Numbered from the stretch's first letter, positions 49,467 through 58,570 are shown. The stretch: DNA of 64,000 nucleotides from Gammaproteobacteria bacterium (GCA_028279365.1 JANQNX010000010.1:332206-396205); one strand, 5' to 3'. Made by a program: numbers and translations. The notes: a model not told the origin generated them from the sequence alone.

Positions 49467-49632
49467 CAAAATCATCAGGAATGATTTTGAACAGCGCAAG
49501 CTGGCCCAAAGGGCGCAGGGCAGGAAGCCCGGAGTAAATAGGCAAGGATAGCCGATTTGGATATCGCGAAAGCGATACACGAAGTGCGAGTTACAGGAAT
49601 GTAACGAGTCAGTCCTCTATCCCAGTAGAGGA
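49467..49632. repeat. Hairpin-repeat module upstream of tRNA-Gln
   Basis: A row of palindromes: AAAATCAT-CAGGA-ATGATTTT near 49468-49488, TATCGC-GAAA-GCGATA, GTTAC-AGGAAT-GTAAC, and CCTCTA-TCCCAG-TAGAGG near 49614-49631. The CAGGA-centred stems match those at 12.2-12.4 kb and the module on the other side of the tRNA. No gene lies between the rpsI terminator and the tRNA. Confidence 0.6.
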
Positions 49633-49652
49633 TCCATAAATTGAGAGTGAAT

Positions 49653-49726
49653 TGGGGGTTCGTCTAATGGTAGGACTACGGACTCTGACTCCGTCAGTAG
49701 AGGTTCGAATCCTCTACCCCCAGCCA
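49653..49726 (+). tRNA. tRNA-Gln (anticodon CTG)
   Basis: A 74-nt cloverleaf with encoded CCA. The acceptor stem is TGGGGGT/ACCCCCA, the D arm contains TAATGGTAGGA, and the anticodon stem ACGGA/TCCGT holds the loop CTCTGAC (anticodon CTG, reading CAG). The T arm is AGAGG-TTCGAAT-CCTCT. No second tRNA is nearby. Confidence 0.96.
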
Positions 49727-49784
49727 ATATAAAAAGGAAAAGTCGGCTTGCTGGCTTTTCCTTTTTATTTGCATGCAGAAGCTT

Positions 49785-49905
49785 CGAACCGATAATAGGT
49801 TCGACCGATTGGTATGGAACGAATCGGAACAGTCGAGCTTTGCGAGACTGACCCGCAGGGCAAAATACAGGGATGTATTTTGTAGTCCTCTACCCCCAGC
49901 CATTA
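49785..49905. repeat. Hairpin-repeat module ending in a copy of the tRNA-Gln 3' end
   Basis: Palindromes CCGATT/AATCGG, CAGTC/GACTG and AAATACA-GGGA-TGTATTT are followed by TCCTCTACCCCCAGCCA at 49886-49902. This exactly repeats the last 17 bases of the tRNA gene (49710-49726), 176 bp away. It lacks the other tRNA arms, so it is not a second tRNA. It may be an attachment-site relic or reflect the element's habit of ending in a tRNA-like stem. Confidence 0.6.
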
Positions 49906-49992
49906 AAACGGCTTTTCAGCCTTTAATTTTCTAGCTATCCCTTCGGAAATCGACAACTAAAACCGTTTTTTATTAATTATTCATAAATACGT

Positions 49993-50017
49993 AATGCAAA
50001 TCATTATCATTTGCATT
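49993..50017 (+). promoter_or_regulatory. Fur-box-like palindrome and promoter
   Basis: AATGCAAAT-CATTATC-ATTTGCATT is a perfect 9-7-9 inverted repeat with the CATTATCATT core of Fur sites. It touches a TATAAT box at 50017-50022 upstream of the gene at 50078, a position suited to repression in iron-rich cells. Confidence 0.7.
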
Positions 50018-50077
50018 ATAATTTATTTCATATAGCTTTTTGGTCATAACTAACCGTAATTTCAAACAGGGATCGCC

Positions 50078-50362
50078 ATGGAAATAGACAAACCCGATAA
50101 TCACCTGCCGAGCCTGGAAGTATTAATGGCTTCAATTTATTACTTGATGACGCGCTATGCACGATTACCGGATACAAAATTATCCCAGGCAATTTCCGAT
50201 CATTTTGAAATGCTTAGTAATCATCCTAATTGCGATTCCGAGATCCTGAAAAAAGCAGGCTATCGCCTGGCATCGCAATGGAAAGAATACTTGCAGGATG
50301 AAGACACAAATTTATCGGCAGATTCCTTATTCATCACACAATCACAACCGAAGGTACATTAA
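50078..50362 (+). CDS. Small protein of unknown function, probably Fur-regulated
   Basis: 94 residues, not recognised, predicted soluble and helical (LEVLMASIYYLMTRYARLPDTKLSQAISDHFEMLSNHPN). It has no signal peptide. The ATG is preceded by CAGGGATCGCC. The Fur-box-like palindrome about 65 bp upstream suggests it is made when iron is scarce. The next small gene follows after 25 bp, so both are likely on one transcript. Confidence 0.65.
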   Translation: MEIDKPDNHLPSLEVLMASIYYLMTRYARLPDTKLSQAISDHFEMLSNHPNCDSEILKKAGYRLASQWKEYLQDEDTNLSADSLFITQSQPKVH

Positions 50363-50387
50363 TCACTCATAACTTAAGGAGATTGTT

Positions 50388-50603
50388 ATGCACACTCCAT
50401 GTGAAACGGTTTTATTAGGACAATCACAATTTTGCAGTGTTTCCTATTGTGCAGACTGTAAGGCCTATCATTTACACATTGGTCCTATGACTATGCATTT
50501 AAAAGAAAAGGTATTTGAAAGCGTATGCGAAGTGTTAATCGATGTATACATGAGAAAAAATAAACAAACTCACTATATTGATCAAAGCGTTCGTCAACAT
50601 TAA
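50388..50603 (+). CDS. Small cysteine-containing protein of unknown function
   Basis: 71 residues with CxxxxYCADCKAYHLHIGPMT near the middle: C18, C22 and C25 with nearby histidines could bind a metal. A strong AAGGAGA ribosome site precedes the ATG. The arrangement of an N-terminal Cys cluster followed by a two-strand segment is like small DUF6686-type proteins, but this is only a resemblance. It is co-oriented with the Fur-linked gene before it. Confidence 0.65.
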   Translation: MHTPCETVLLGQSQFCSVSYCADCKAYHLHIGPMTMHLKEKVFESVCEVLIDVYMRKNKQTHYIDQSVRQH

Positions 50604-50612
50604 GTAATTATT

Positions 50613-50747
50613 CACTATCACGAACACCCGCTTTTAATAGTGATAGATAACAAGGTTTGTTAAAAGAGAAATTCCTCCTGTATTTCTCTAGACAAAAACA
50701 GCGAGGTGTCTGTCGTTTCCTCTCTCATACGTCGGCATCTCGCTGTT
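50613..50747 (+). ncRNA. Candidate structured RNA: three consecutive hairpins
   Basis: Three stems follow each other in a 290-bp gap. They are CTATCAC/GTGATAG (50615-50646), AGAGAAAT-TCCTCCTGT-ATTTCTCT (50665-50689) and AACAGCGAG/CTCGCTGTT (50697-50747). The second exposes a CCTCC loop, the complement of a ribosome site, as in some small regulatory RNAs. No promoter or T run was identified, so this could equally be a 3' UTR structure. Confidence 0.35.
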
Positions 50748-50851
50748 ACCTCTAACATAACATGTAGACCTAAACACAAAATAAAAGACAACGTGAATTA
50801 AAAAGTTAACGACAAGAATTAATCAGTGACAATATTTGAAAAGCTTAATAT

Positions 50852-50870
50852 AATAATGAGAATGATTCGT
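50852..50870 (+). promoter_or_regulatory. Fur-box-like site
   Basis: AATAATGAGAATGATTCGT agrees with the 19-bp Fur consensus at 13 positions. It lies just before the likely start of the small gene at 50895 and inside a longer open frame, which argues that the longer start is not used. Confidence 0.55.
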
Positions 50871-50894
50871 ATTTGTATTTTATGTAATTTTTTA

Positions 50895-51170
50895 ATGATT
50901 AGTAAAGACTTACCCCAAATAGATTCGCTGCTCTCCTGCCTGATCAGGCTCATGTCGAACTATCAACTTTCCCCTCATGAAAGTCAGCTGATGACATTAG
51001 TTCAAGTCATCAAACAGGTGCAAAGTCATCCTGATTATCAAGGTAATCAACCAGTACAGGTGGCAATGGAACAAGCGCTTCCCATTTGGCAGGCAAAAAT
51101 ACAACAGCTTCAGCAAAAAGCCTGTTGTCAGCAAATTCAAGCATACAAAAAAAACAGGTCGTTACACTGA
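50895..51170 (+). CDS. Small protein of unknown function upstream of the aldehyde dehydrogenase
   Basis: About 91 residues from the ATG at 50895; an ATG at 50826 is in frame but would span the Fur-box-like site. No clear ribosome site marks either start. The protein is helical (LSPHESQLMTLVQVIKQVQSHPDYQGNQPVQVAMEQALPIW) and ends in a Lys/Gln-rich tail with a CC pair. It is not recognised. It precedes the aldehyde dehydrogenase gene by 33 bp. Confidence 0.55.
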   Translation: MISKDLPQIDSLLSCLIRLMSNYQLSPHESQLMTLVQVIKQVQSHPDYQGNQPVQVAMEQALPIWQAKIQQLQQKACCQQIQAYKKNRSLH

Positions 51171-51203
51171 CCTGACTCGTTAAGTAACCGGAGGAAATAA
51201 ATC

Positions 51204-52745
51204 ATGGATCAAAAAGTCAATTTACTACCGTCAACCGCCCTGGAGTCAATTCAAGGTGATATTAATATTCGGACCCGATACGCCAATTATATTGGTGGTG
51301 AGTGGGTTGAACCTGCAAAAGGCAGTTATTTTGAAAACACCACGCCTATCACCGGCGAAATAATCTGTGAGATTGCTCGCTCGACTGAGCAGGATATAGA
51401 AAAAGCACTGGATGCAGCGCATGCAGCCAAACAAGGCTGGGGTAAAACCTCGGTCACAGACAGAGCCAATATTCTTCTGAAAATTGCGGATCGTCTGGAA
51501 GAAAAATTAACCGAGATTGCCATTGTTGAAACCATTGATAACGGTAAACCATTAAGAGAAACCAAGGCAGCAGATATTCCGCTGGCGATTGACCATTTCC
51601 GTTATTTCGCTTCCTGCATTCGTTCTCAGGAAGGATCAATCTGTGAGATTGATGATGACACGGTTGCCTATCATTTCCATGAGCCTTTGGGCGTAGTCGG
51701 ACAAATCATCCCATGGAACTTCCCTATCCTGATGGCGGCCTGGAAGCTTGCTCCGGCATTGGCTGCGGGTAACTGCATCGTGTTAAAGCCGGCCGAGCAA
51801 ACCCCAATGAGTATCATGGTCGTGATGGAAATCATTGCCGACCTGCTACCTCCAGGTGTATTAAATATTGTTAACGGTTTCGGTGTTGAAGCGGGTAAGC
51901 CGTTGGCGAGTAGTTCCCGAATCAGCAAAATTGCATTCACCGGTGAAACCACGACCGGTAGATTAATCATGCAATATGCCTCAGAAAATATTATTCCTTC
52001 AACTGTCGAACTAGGCGGTAAATCTCCGAATATCTTTTTTGCCGATATTATGGATGCGGATGATGATTTCTTTGATAAAACCCTGGAAGGCTTTGCCATG
52101 TTCTGTCTGAATCAGGGCGAAGTCTGTACCTGCCCTTCACGCGCACTGGTACATGAATCAATTTATGATCAATTCATCGAACGCGCTATCGACCGCGTTA
52201 AACAGGTCAGGCAAGGTAACCCGCTCGATGAATCAACCATGATAGGTGCGCAGGCATCATCTGATCAGCAAGAGAAAATCCTTTCCTATATTGCTATTGG
52301 TACTGAAGAAGGCGCTGAACTGCTTACTGGTGGCAATAAAGCAAACGCAGGAGAAGGCCTGGAGAAAGGCTATTATGTTGAGCCGACTGTACTTGCCGGC
52401 CACAATAAGATGCGCGTCTTTCAGGAAGAGATTTTTGGCCCTGTACTTACGGTCACCAAGTTTAAAGATGAAGCAGATGCGCTGTCGATTGCCAACGATA
52501 CTCTGTATGGTTTAGGAGCCGGCGTATGGAGTCGCAATGCTAATACCCTGTATCGAATGGGACGCGGTATTCAGGCCGGTCGGGTCTGGACCAACTGCTA
52601 TCACTTATACCCTGCCCATGCTGCATTTGGTGGTTATAAACAGTCTGGTGTCGGACGTGAAAACCATAAGATGATGCTGGATCACTATCAGCAAACTAAA
52701 AACATGCTGGTTAGTTACAATCCAAAAGCAATGGGCTTCTTTTAA
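51204..52745 (+). CDS. NAD-dependent aldehyde dehydrogenase, ExaC/AldB type
   Basis: 513 residues of the ALDH superfamily: [31 protein letters not shown] for cofactor binding, VELGGKSPN with the general-base Glu, [15 protein letters not shown] with the catalytic Cys, and IFGPVLTV. The [11 protein letters not shown] motif is typical of the acetaldehyde/lactaldehyde dehydrogenase group (ExaC, AldB). It oxidises short aldehydes to acids. A strong CGGAGGAAA ribosome site precedes the ATG. The DUF779 gene behind it is a frequent partner of this enzyme group. Confidence 0.94.
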   Translation: MDQKVNLLPSTALESIQGDINIRTRYANYIGGEWVEPAKGSYFENTTPITGEIICEIARSTEQDIEKALDAAHAAKQGWGKTSVTDRANILLKIADRLEEKLTEIAIVETIDNGKPLRETKAADIPLAIDHFRYFASCIRSQEGSICEIDDDTVAYHFHEPLGVVGQIIPWNFPILMAAWKLAPALAAGNCIVLKPAEQTPMSIMVVMEIIADLLPPGVLNIVNGFGVEAGKPLASSSRISKIAFTGETTTGRLIMQYASENIIPSTVELGGKSPNIFFADIMDADDDFFDKTLEGFAMFCLNQGEVCTCPSRALVHESIYDQFIERAIDRVKQVRQGNPLDESTMIGAQASSDQQEKILSYIAIGTEEGAELLTGGNKANAGEGLEKGYYVEPTVLAGHNKMRVFQEEIFGPVLTVTKFKDEADALSIANDTLYGLGAGVWSRNANTLYRMGRGIQAGRVWTNCYHLYPAHAAFGGYKQSGVGRENHKMMLDHYQQTKNMLVSYNPKAMGFF

Positions 52746-52767
52746 TCATTTACAGGTAAGACCGACC

Positions 52768-53172
52768 ATGCAGCAAGTTGAACGTGTCTCAGCAACAGAA
52801 GAAGCAATAGCGTTAATCGAATCATTGCGGGCTGAGCACGGTCAGCTGCTGTTTCACCAATCGGGGGGCTGCTGTGATGGCAGCGCCCCAATGTGTTATT
52901 GCATTGACGATTTCAAAATCGGCAATAGCGATGTGCTGTTGGGTGACCTGGAAAACTGTCCGTTTTATATGAGTGCCTCACAATTCGAGTACTGGAAACA
53001 CACGCATTTGATTATTGATGTTGTGAAAGGCAGGGGCAGCGGTTTTTCACTGGAAGCACCAAGAGGCGTCAGATTTCTTACACGTTCGCGCTTATATACT
53101 GATGAAGAACAAAGCCTGTTGGACAACGTGCCAGAACCCGAACGTGGCGCACAACCCGTAGTTAACGGCTAA
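52768..53172 (+). CDS. DUF779 protein
   Basis: 134 residues with a cysteine-rich SGGCCDGSAPMCYC near the start and FYMSASQFEYWKHTHLIIDVVKGRGSGFSLEAPRG later, which mark the DUF779 family. Members are often encoded directly after an ExaC-type aldehyde dehydrogenase gene, as here after 22 bp. The role is unknown; a metal or redox function is suggested by the cysteines. Confidence 0.93.
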   Translation: MQQVERVSATEEAIALIESLRAEHGQLLFHQSGGCCDGSAPMCYCIDDFKIGNSDVLLGDLENCPFYMSASQFEYWKHTHLIIDVVKGRGSGFSLEAPRGVRFLTRSRLYTDEEQSLLDNVPEPERGAQPVVNG

Positions 53173-53400
53173 TCATCAATCCTGCCTGATTTTCAGGTTA
53201 ATATTGTATTGTCGCTCGACGCATTGACGCAAAATCAAACATTACGATTATCAGCTACTGAAAGCTTATCATCCTCACATTCATTTTCCGATAGAAGGAA
53301 AAACCAGATAAAAATTTATTCCCACATTAACTAATGCATTATCGTAGAATAGTTAGAACAGTCTTTATCTAACAATCATTTATCCCTGTTTAGCTAAATC

Positions 53401-53634
53401 ATGTCATTAACGCTGGCCGACCTTAAACCTGGAAACCGGGTGCGTATAATAAATGTTGATACAGCTGATGATGCAGTTGTAAGACTGATGTCACTCGGCT
53501 TAATAGAAGGTGTTGAACTCGAATTTATTAATTCCTCTTTAGGTGGCGATCCGCTGGAACTCAGACTTTATGGTAGCGCTATTTCCATGCGTCGCGAGCA
53601 AGCCAGGCATTTCCATGTAGAAAATACCGACTGA
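53401..53634 (+). CDS. feoA: Ferrous iron transport protein A
   Basis: 77 residues forming an SH3-like FeoA domain: TLADLKPGNRVRIINVD, VVRLMSLGLIEGVELEFI and LRLYGSAISMRREQARHFHVE. FeoA is a small cytoplasmic partner that supports FeoB. It ends 6 bp before feoB. No convincing Fur site was found in the 228-bp gap ahead of it. Confidence 0.95.
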   Translation: MSLTLADLKPGNRVRIINVDTADDAVVRLMSLGLIEGVELEFINSSLGGDPLELRLYGSAISMRREQARHFHVENTD

Positions 53635-53640
53635 TTAACT

Positions 53641-55815
53641 ATGTCTTCAAAAGTAGAGACCGTTAAGGTACCGCTGGAAAAACTTACCGCCACCTTGCCT
53701 CCCAGGGCAAGCGTTGCGCTGGTAGGTAATCCCAACTCGGGAAAAAGTACCTTGTTTAACCGCCTGACCGGGATGAAACAAAAGACCGCCAACTTCCCGG
53801 GCGTAACGGTGGAAAAACGCTCGGGCAAACTGTCAATTGATGAAATACCAATCGAGTTGATTGATTTACCCGGCACATATTCATTAACGCCCTATTCTAC
53901 TGATGAAAAAATTACCGTCAGCGTACTGCTGGATCGTTTGGAAAATGAAACAACTATCGATGCGGCGATTGCTGTGGTCGATGCCACTCGTCTGTATCAA
54001 AGTCTATGTCTTGTGCAGCAGCTTATCGAACTGAATAAACCTGTCATGCTGGTATTAACCATGATAGATGTAGCAAAACAGGATGGCATACAAGTCAATA
54101 TAGAAAAGTTACGCAATATATTACAGGGTATACAGATTGTATCCGTTGTCGCAACGAGTGGAGCAGGTTTACCCGAATTTAAGTCAGAACTGGTCAAGTT
54201 AATAACGAGAGAATACGGAGACAAAGATTCTTTTTGGCCGGAGTTGCGTGAGAAAGCCATCGAAATCCAGGCGCAATTGAGTCAGGAAAAAGCTGCCACA
54301 CCGGTTCATGAAATTGAAAGGGCCTTGATCGACTCAACGGTTGAATTTGATGATCCAACACTGATGGGACATGTGTCGAGCACCAGACAATCACTGTGTC
54401 AGGATCAGGCACCTGTTGCCGTTGAAGCACGCCAGCGTTTCCTGCTGTCAAAACAGATCGTTGAACAAGTACAGACCTCGGCACCACCTGTCTCACAATG
54501 GGTGGCAAGATTAACGACAAAAATAAACCAGCCTATCCCGGCTACGCTTTTATTTTTCTTATTAATGGCGGTGATATTCCAGGCAGTGTTTGCCTGGGCG
54601 ACACCGTTAATGGACATGATTGATAACGCCACCGCCGGGACCGGTCAATGGATAGAAGGCCTACTACCGACAGGCATGTTAAGCAGTTTAATCGTGGACG
54701 GTGTCATTGCTGGAGTCGGCAGCGTCATTATCTTTCTACCACAGATCATTATTTTGTTTCTTTTTATTATTATTTTGGAAGATACCGGTTATCTTGCGAG
54801 GGCGGCATTCCTTAGTGATAAGGCAATGCGTTCACTGGGACTATCAGGCCAATCGGTCATTCCTTTGTTATCCAGTTTTGCCTGTGCGGTTCCCGGTATT
54901 ATGGCAACGCGTGTCATTCCTGATCGACGAGATAGACTGGCCACCATCATTGCCGCGCCGTTTATGACCTGTTCCGCCCGGCTGCCTGTATATGCATTAC
55001 TAATCGCCGCGTTTGTCCCCAATACCAATATTGGTTTTCTTAATCTGCAAGGCCTGGTTTTATTTGGTTTGTACTTACTTGGCATTGCGGGCGGTGTATT
55101 CACTGCTTTTTTATTGAAACGCTCGGCGCTAAAAGGTCCCAAGCCCTCGTTCATGCTGGCCTTGCCTGAATTTCGCGTACCGAATTTGCAAACCGTATTA
55201 TTAAAGCTGCTTGATCGGGCCCGCATATTTTTAAAACGCGCCGGTACGATTATCTTTTTTGTTGCGGTTATTGTTTGGGCACTGTCTTACTTTCCTCGTT
55301 CGGAAAGTATTCAATCGGAAAAACAGGCGGCCTATCAACAGGCACAAGCCACGTTAAATGATGAGGCGTTGGAAACAAGACTGACAGATATTGATAACAA
55401 AGCGGCAGCGGATCAACTCTCGCAAAGCTGGTTAGGGCGTTCCGGTCAATTCGTTGCACCTGTGTTTGAACCGCTAGGCTGGGACTGGCGTATTTCTGCC
55501 GCCGTTATTGCCAGCTTCCCGGCCCGCGAAGTGGTCATCGCCGTGCTCGGAACTATTTATGCCGTTGGTGCCGAGGCCGATGAAGCAACACTATCCGAAC
55601 GCATACAATCAGCCAGTTGGGAAGACGGCACTAAAATTTTTAGCTTGCCAGTTGTTATCGGTCTGTTAGTTTTCTATGCTTGGTGTCTGCAATGCGGTGC
55701 GACGATAGCCATCATGCGCAGAGAGACCGGCGGCTGGCGCTGGCCATTATTCGCCTGGACTTACATGACATTGTTAGGCTATTCAGCCGCTTTACTTGTC
55801 AATTTTTTATTTTAA
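53641..55815 (+). CDS. feoB: Ferrous iron transporter FeoB
   Basis: 724 residues. An N-terminal G domain carries GNPNSGKSTLFNRLTG (G1), a Thr in NFPGVTVEK (G2), DLPGTYSL (G3) and LTMIDVAK (G4). A helical spacer (about 190-280) and a membrane region follow with two Gate motifs: LLSSFACAVPGIMATRVIPDRRDRL with the conserved Cys, and the C-terminal FPAREVVIAVLGTIYAVG. It imports Fe2+ across the inner membrane. No feoC follows. Length is slightly shorter than E. coli FeoB. Confidence 0.97.
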   Translation: MSSKVETVKVPLEKLTATLPPRASVALVGNPNSGKSTLFNRLTGMKQKTANFPGVTVEKRSGKLSIDEIPIELIDLPGTYSLTPYSTDEKITVSVLLDRLENETTIDAAIAVVDATRLYQSLCLVQQLIELNKPVMLVLTMIDVAKQDGIQVNIEKLRNILQGIQIVSVVATSGAGLPEFKSELVKLITREYGDKDSFWPELREKAIEIQAQLSQEKAATPVHEIERALIDSTVEFDDPTLMGHVSSTRQSLCQDQAPVAVEARQRFLLSKQIVEQVQTSAPPVSQWVARLTTKINQPIPATLLFFLLMAVIFQAVFAWATPLMDMIDNATAGTGQWIEGLLPTGMLSSLIVDGVIAGVGSVIIFLPQIIILFLFIIILEDTGYLARAAFLSDKAMRSLGLSGQSVIPLLSSFACAVPGIMATRVIPDRRDRLATIIAAPFMTCSARLPVYALLIAAFVPNTNIGFLNLQGLVLFGLYLLGIAGGVFTAFLLKRSALKGPKPSFMLALPEFRVPNLQTVLLKLLDRARIFLKRAGTIIFFVAVIVWALSYFPRSESIQSEKQAAYQQAQATLNDEALETRLTDIDNKAAADQLSQSWLGRSGQFVAPVFEPLGWDWRISAAVIASFPAREVVIAVLGTIYAVGAEADEATLSERIQSASWEDGTKIFSLPVVIGLLVFYAWCLQCGATIAIMRRETGGWRWPLFAWTYMTLLGYSAALLVNFLF

Positions 55816-56068
55816 GCATCTCTTAACATGCTTAAAAAAATTATAGCCCGCAAATGGGTCGCGTAAAAACACAACACAAATGCTACTTTTATAGCGTTAT
55901 CCCTGTTCGAACATGAAAACAAAACATGAGTCTATGACCCACAGTCACGCTACTCATGCTTTGGCAAACTGGGCTAATATAACTACAGCGTTTCATTCCA
56001 ATAAAATATGCTGATTAATTCCTTATGCATAGTAAACTGAACAGATAACCAGTATTTGTATATCTAAG

Positions 56069-56443
56069 ATGTTAAAAAATCTTGCTTTCATATTGCTTTT
56101 CATTAGTTTTGTTTGCACAGCTGCAGAATTTAACGATGACAGAAAGTTGCTGCTGGAAGCAGATGGCGCGGAGATGGGCGATCTAAGCTACGGTGACTTT
56201 CTTAACTGCCTGCAAAACGCATCATTTGAATCAGAACCAGGCCCAAGGGAAATCATCACCAATGTAAAGCGCCTGGTAATGACAACCATCCATAACCAAC
56301 AATGGGCGTTTCAGACTCGGGAAAATATCGACTCAGTCATCATTGAGGATATCACCATCAATACCAAGCATATCTATCGACCCAATGATAAACAGAAAAA
56401 ACTGCTGCATATTCTTGTGCATTGCGACTTTAACAAGCTCTAG
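56069..56443 (+). CDS. Small exported protein of unknown function
   Basis: 124 residues with a signal peptide (MLKNLAFILLFISFVCTAA, cleavage near residue 19). The mature part has two Cys (FLNCLQN and LVHCDF) that could form a disulfide in the periplasm. No family recognised. The ribosome site is weak. The DUF4426 gene follows after about 50 bp in the same direction. Confidence 0.6.
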   Translation: MLKNLAFILLFISFVCTAAEFNDDRKLLLEADGAEMGDLSYGDFLNCLQNASFESEPGPREIITNVKRLVMTTIHNQQWAFQTRENIDSVIIEDITINTKHIYRPNDKQKKLLHILVHCDFNKL

Positions 56444-56500
56444 GAAAAAGTTGACGGTCTGTAGTATAGTTATTTCATGCTGAATTGACTGGAGATGCTG

Positions 56501-57010
56501 ATGAAAAGTTACACAGTTAAACTAACGTACACGCTACTATTCCTGTGTTTTTCATTTATTGTCGGTTGCGAGCAACAAGCTGCAACGGGTACCGCTGTCC
56601 AGGGCGCGCGAGTCACGCTGGAAGCCAATGAACATAGTAAATCGTTCGGCGAATATACCGTGCTGGTAAATGCAATCACGACCGATCAACTGCCTGTTGA
56701 AGTCGCTCAAGGCTACGGTATTTCCAGAAGCAAAAATCAGGCAATGCTTAATGTCTCCATACAAAAGATAACACCTATGGGCACGTCACCTGTCGCGGCG
56801 AAGGTGGCGGTTGCTGTCAAAAACCTTAACAACCAATTAAAAGATTTTGACGTACGCGAGATCAAGGAAACCGAACCCGATGCCATTTACTATATCGGTC
56901 AGGTTTCAGTGAATCATGAAGAGACATTGATCTTTGATATTGATGTGCAAACCGAAGGATCAACACAACCCATGCTCATCAGCTATCGACAACGTTTCTT
57001 CACGCTCTAG
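56501..57010 (+). CDS. DUF4426 exported protein
   Basis: 169 residues from the ATG at 56501, whose GGAG site has better spacing than the ATG at 56495. A signal sequence ends in FSFIVGCEQQ, a lipobox-like Cys. The FGEYTVLVNAITTDQLPVEVAQGYGISRSKNQAMLNVSI segment and the later VSVNHEETLIFDIDVQ match DUF4426, a beta-rich gammaproteobacterial family of unknown role. Likely a lipoprotein. Confidence 0.88.
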   Translation: MKSYTVKLTYTLLFLCFSFIVGCEQQAATGTAVQGARVTLEANEHSKSFGEYTVLVNAITTDQLPVEVAQGYGISRSKNQAMLNVSIQKITPMGTSPVAAKVAVAVKNLNNQLKDFDVREIKETEPDAIYYIGQVSVNHEETLIFDIDVQTEGSTQPMLISYRQRFFTL

Positions 57011-58570
57011 CTAATCACTATTACGCTTGCTATTTTGCAAGCGTTTTTGTTTTACCCTTTCAACCGCGTCAGCAATCAACTGCTGTTTCGCTGCCTTATC
57101 TGATTCTAATGCGTTCACATCCGGTATATCAGCTTGCGTTGGCTTTTTTGTTTTTTTGTTAGCTGACAATTCCCGATCACGCTTTTTAAGATAACGATGT
57201 TGCAGCTGTTCAGCCTCCATTGCAGCACGCCGATCGTTCCATATCTTATGCTTACTTAACCGGTATTGTTCTACCAATGGAATATGACTGGGACAAACAA
57301 ATGAGCAACACCCACATTCGATACAATCAAACAAACGAAAATCCGTCAGGCGTTTGGCATTATATTTTTTCGAATGCCAATGCAGTTGCTGTGGTTGTAA
57401 TCCTGCTGGACAAACCTGTGCGCATTCATCACAACGGATACAGGGTGACGCCTCCTGATCAGATATCGATTCTTCTGTGGTGACAGAAAGTAAACAATTG
57501 GTTTTTTTTATCAATGGCGCCGAGTCGTCCAGCAACCGATAGCCCATCATTGGTCCACCGATAATCATGTAAGCAAAATCATCTTGATAGCCACCGCAGT
57601 GCGCTACGATGTCTTTTATTGGTGTACCAATCAGCGCTTCAACATTGCATGGTTGCCGTATTCCCTTTCCTGTCACGGTAACAATACGTTTGATTAACGG
57701 TTCTGCATCAATCACTGCACGTTTGGCGGCAAGTGCTGTGTTGACGTTATACGTCACGACACCAATGTCAACCGGGAGTCCATCAGCAGGAACATCAATA
57801 CCGGTTATCGATTTGATCAGCTGTTTTTCTCCACCAGCCGGATAGAGGCTGGATATTTGTTTTAGTTGAATATCCTTATCGCGATGCTGCGCTAATGCTG
57901 CATCTACTATTTCGATCACTTCCCGTTTGTTATCTTCAATGGCAATGACGCATTCATCGACCTGCAGTGCATGAGCAAGGATATCGACGCCGATAATAAA
58001 CTCCTCTACGTAGTTGCGTATCACTGTCTCATCACAACTAATGTAAGGTTCACACTCCGCCGCATTGATGATCAACAAACCGATATCCAGGGTCAGACCC
58101 GGAATGAGTTTGACTGATGATGGAAAACCGGCACCGCCGAGCCCAACGATACCTGCGCGCCGAATGTGTTCCTGTAGTTCGACCGGGTTAGCCGTTTGAT
58201 AATCTGTTATCGATTGGCGATCTGCACACCAATGATCGTTACCATCAGTTTGTATGACGATGCAACGTGATACCGACGCAGAGGGGTTCGGCAATACATG
58301 ATCAGTAATGGCTTTTACCACACCTGAACTGGGCGCATGCACAGACGCGCTAATATTCGCTTTTGCTTCTGCGATTAATTGTCCCTTTTCAACCTGGTCC
58401 CCAACGTCGACCAACGCTACAGGCATTAGTCCTACGTGTTGTAACAGCGGCACATAAAGTAACTCAGGGATCGGTACTGTGCTCAATCCTGCCTCAAGAG
58501 ACATGGATTTGTTCGGCTTTAATGACAGCCCGCCATTAAATGGAATTGGCTTTTCCAGTACAGTAATCAT
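57011..58570 (-). CDS. rnfC: Stand-alone RnfC-like electron transport protein
   Basis: 519 residues of the RnfC/RsxC family. An N-terminal barrel-sandwich domain (PIPFNGGLSLKPNK) is followed by a Rossmann domain with GIVGLGGAGFPSSVKL for NADH/FMN and SLYPAGGEKQLIKSITG. Two 4Fe-4S motifs follow, CIRCDECAQVCPAGLQP and CIECGCCSFVCPSHIP, and a charged C-terminal tail. In the Rnf complex RnfC takes electrons from NADH. None of the other rnf genes is next to it, which is unusual. It may pair with unlinked subunits or serve another enzyme. Confidence 0.92.
   Translation of the reverse strand: MITVLEKPIPFNGGLSLKPNKSMSLEAGLSTVPIPELLYVPLLQHVGLMPVALVDVGDQVEKGQLIAEAKANISASVHAPSSGVVKAITDHVLPNPSASVSRCIVIQTDGNDHWCADRQSITDYQTANPVELQEHIRRAGIVGLGGAGFPSSVKLIPGLTLDIGLLIINAAECEPYISCDETVIRNYVEEFIIGVDILAHALQVDECVIAIEDNKREVIEIVDAALAQHRDKDIQLKQISSLYPAGGEKQLIKSITGIDVPADGLPVDIGVVTYNVNTALAAKRAVIDAEPLIKRIVTVTGKGIRQPCNVEALIGTPIKDIVAHCGGYQDDFAYMIIGGPMMGYRLLDDSAPLIKKTNCLLSVTTEESISDQEASPCIRCDECAQVCPAGLQPQQLHWHSKKYNAKRLTDFRLFDCIECGCCSFVCPSHIPLVEQYRLSKHKIWNDRRAAMEAEQLQHRYLKKRDRELSANKKTKKPTQADIPDVNALESDKAAKQQLIADAVERVKQKRLQNSKRNSD

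Noticed and set aside
49886-49902. Second tRNA-Gln
   Set aside because: Only the 3' 17 bases are repeated; D, anticodon and most of the acceptor stem are absent.
53331-53400. Fur box before feoA
   Set aside because: TAATGCATTATC resembles half of a Fur site, but the rest of the 19-bp pattern is missing.
55812-55840. Terminator behind feoB
   Set aside because: A TTTTAAGCAT/ATGCTTAAAA stem is present but it is followed by A residues, not by a T run, on the coding strand.
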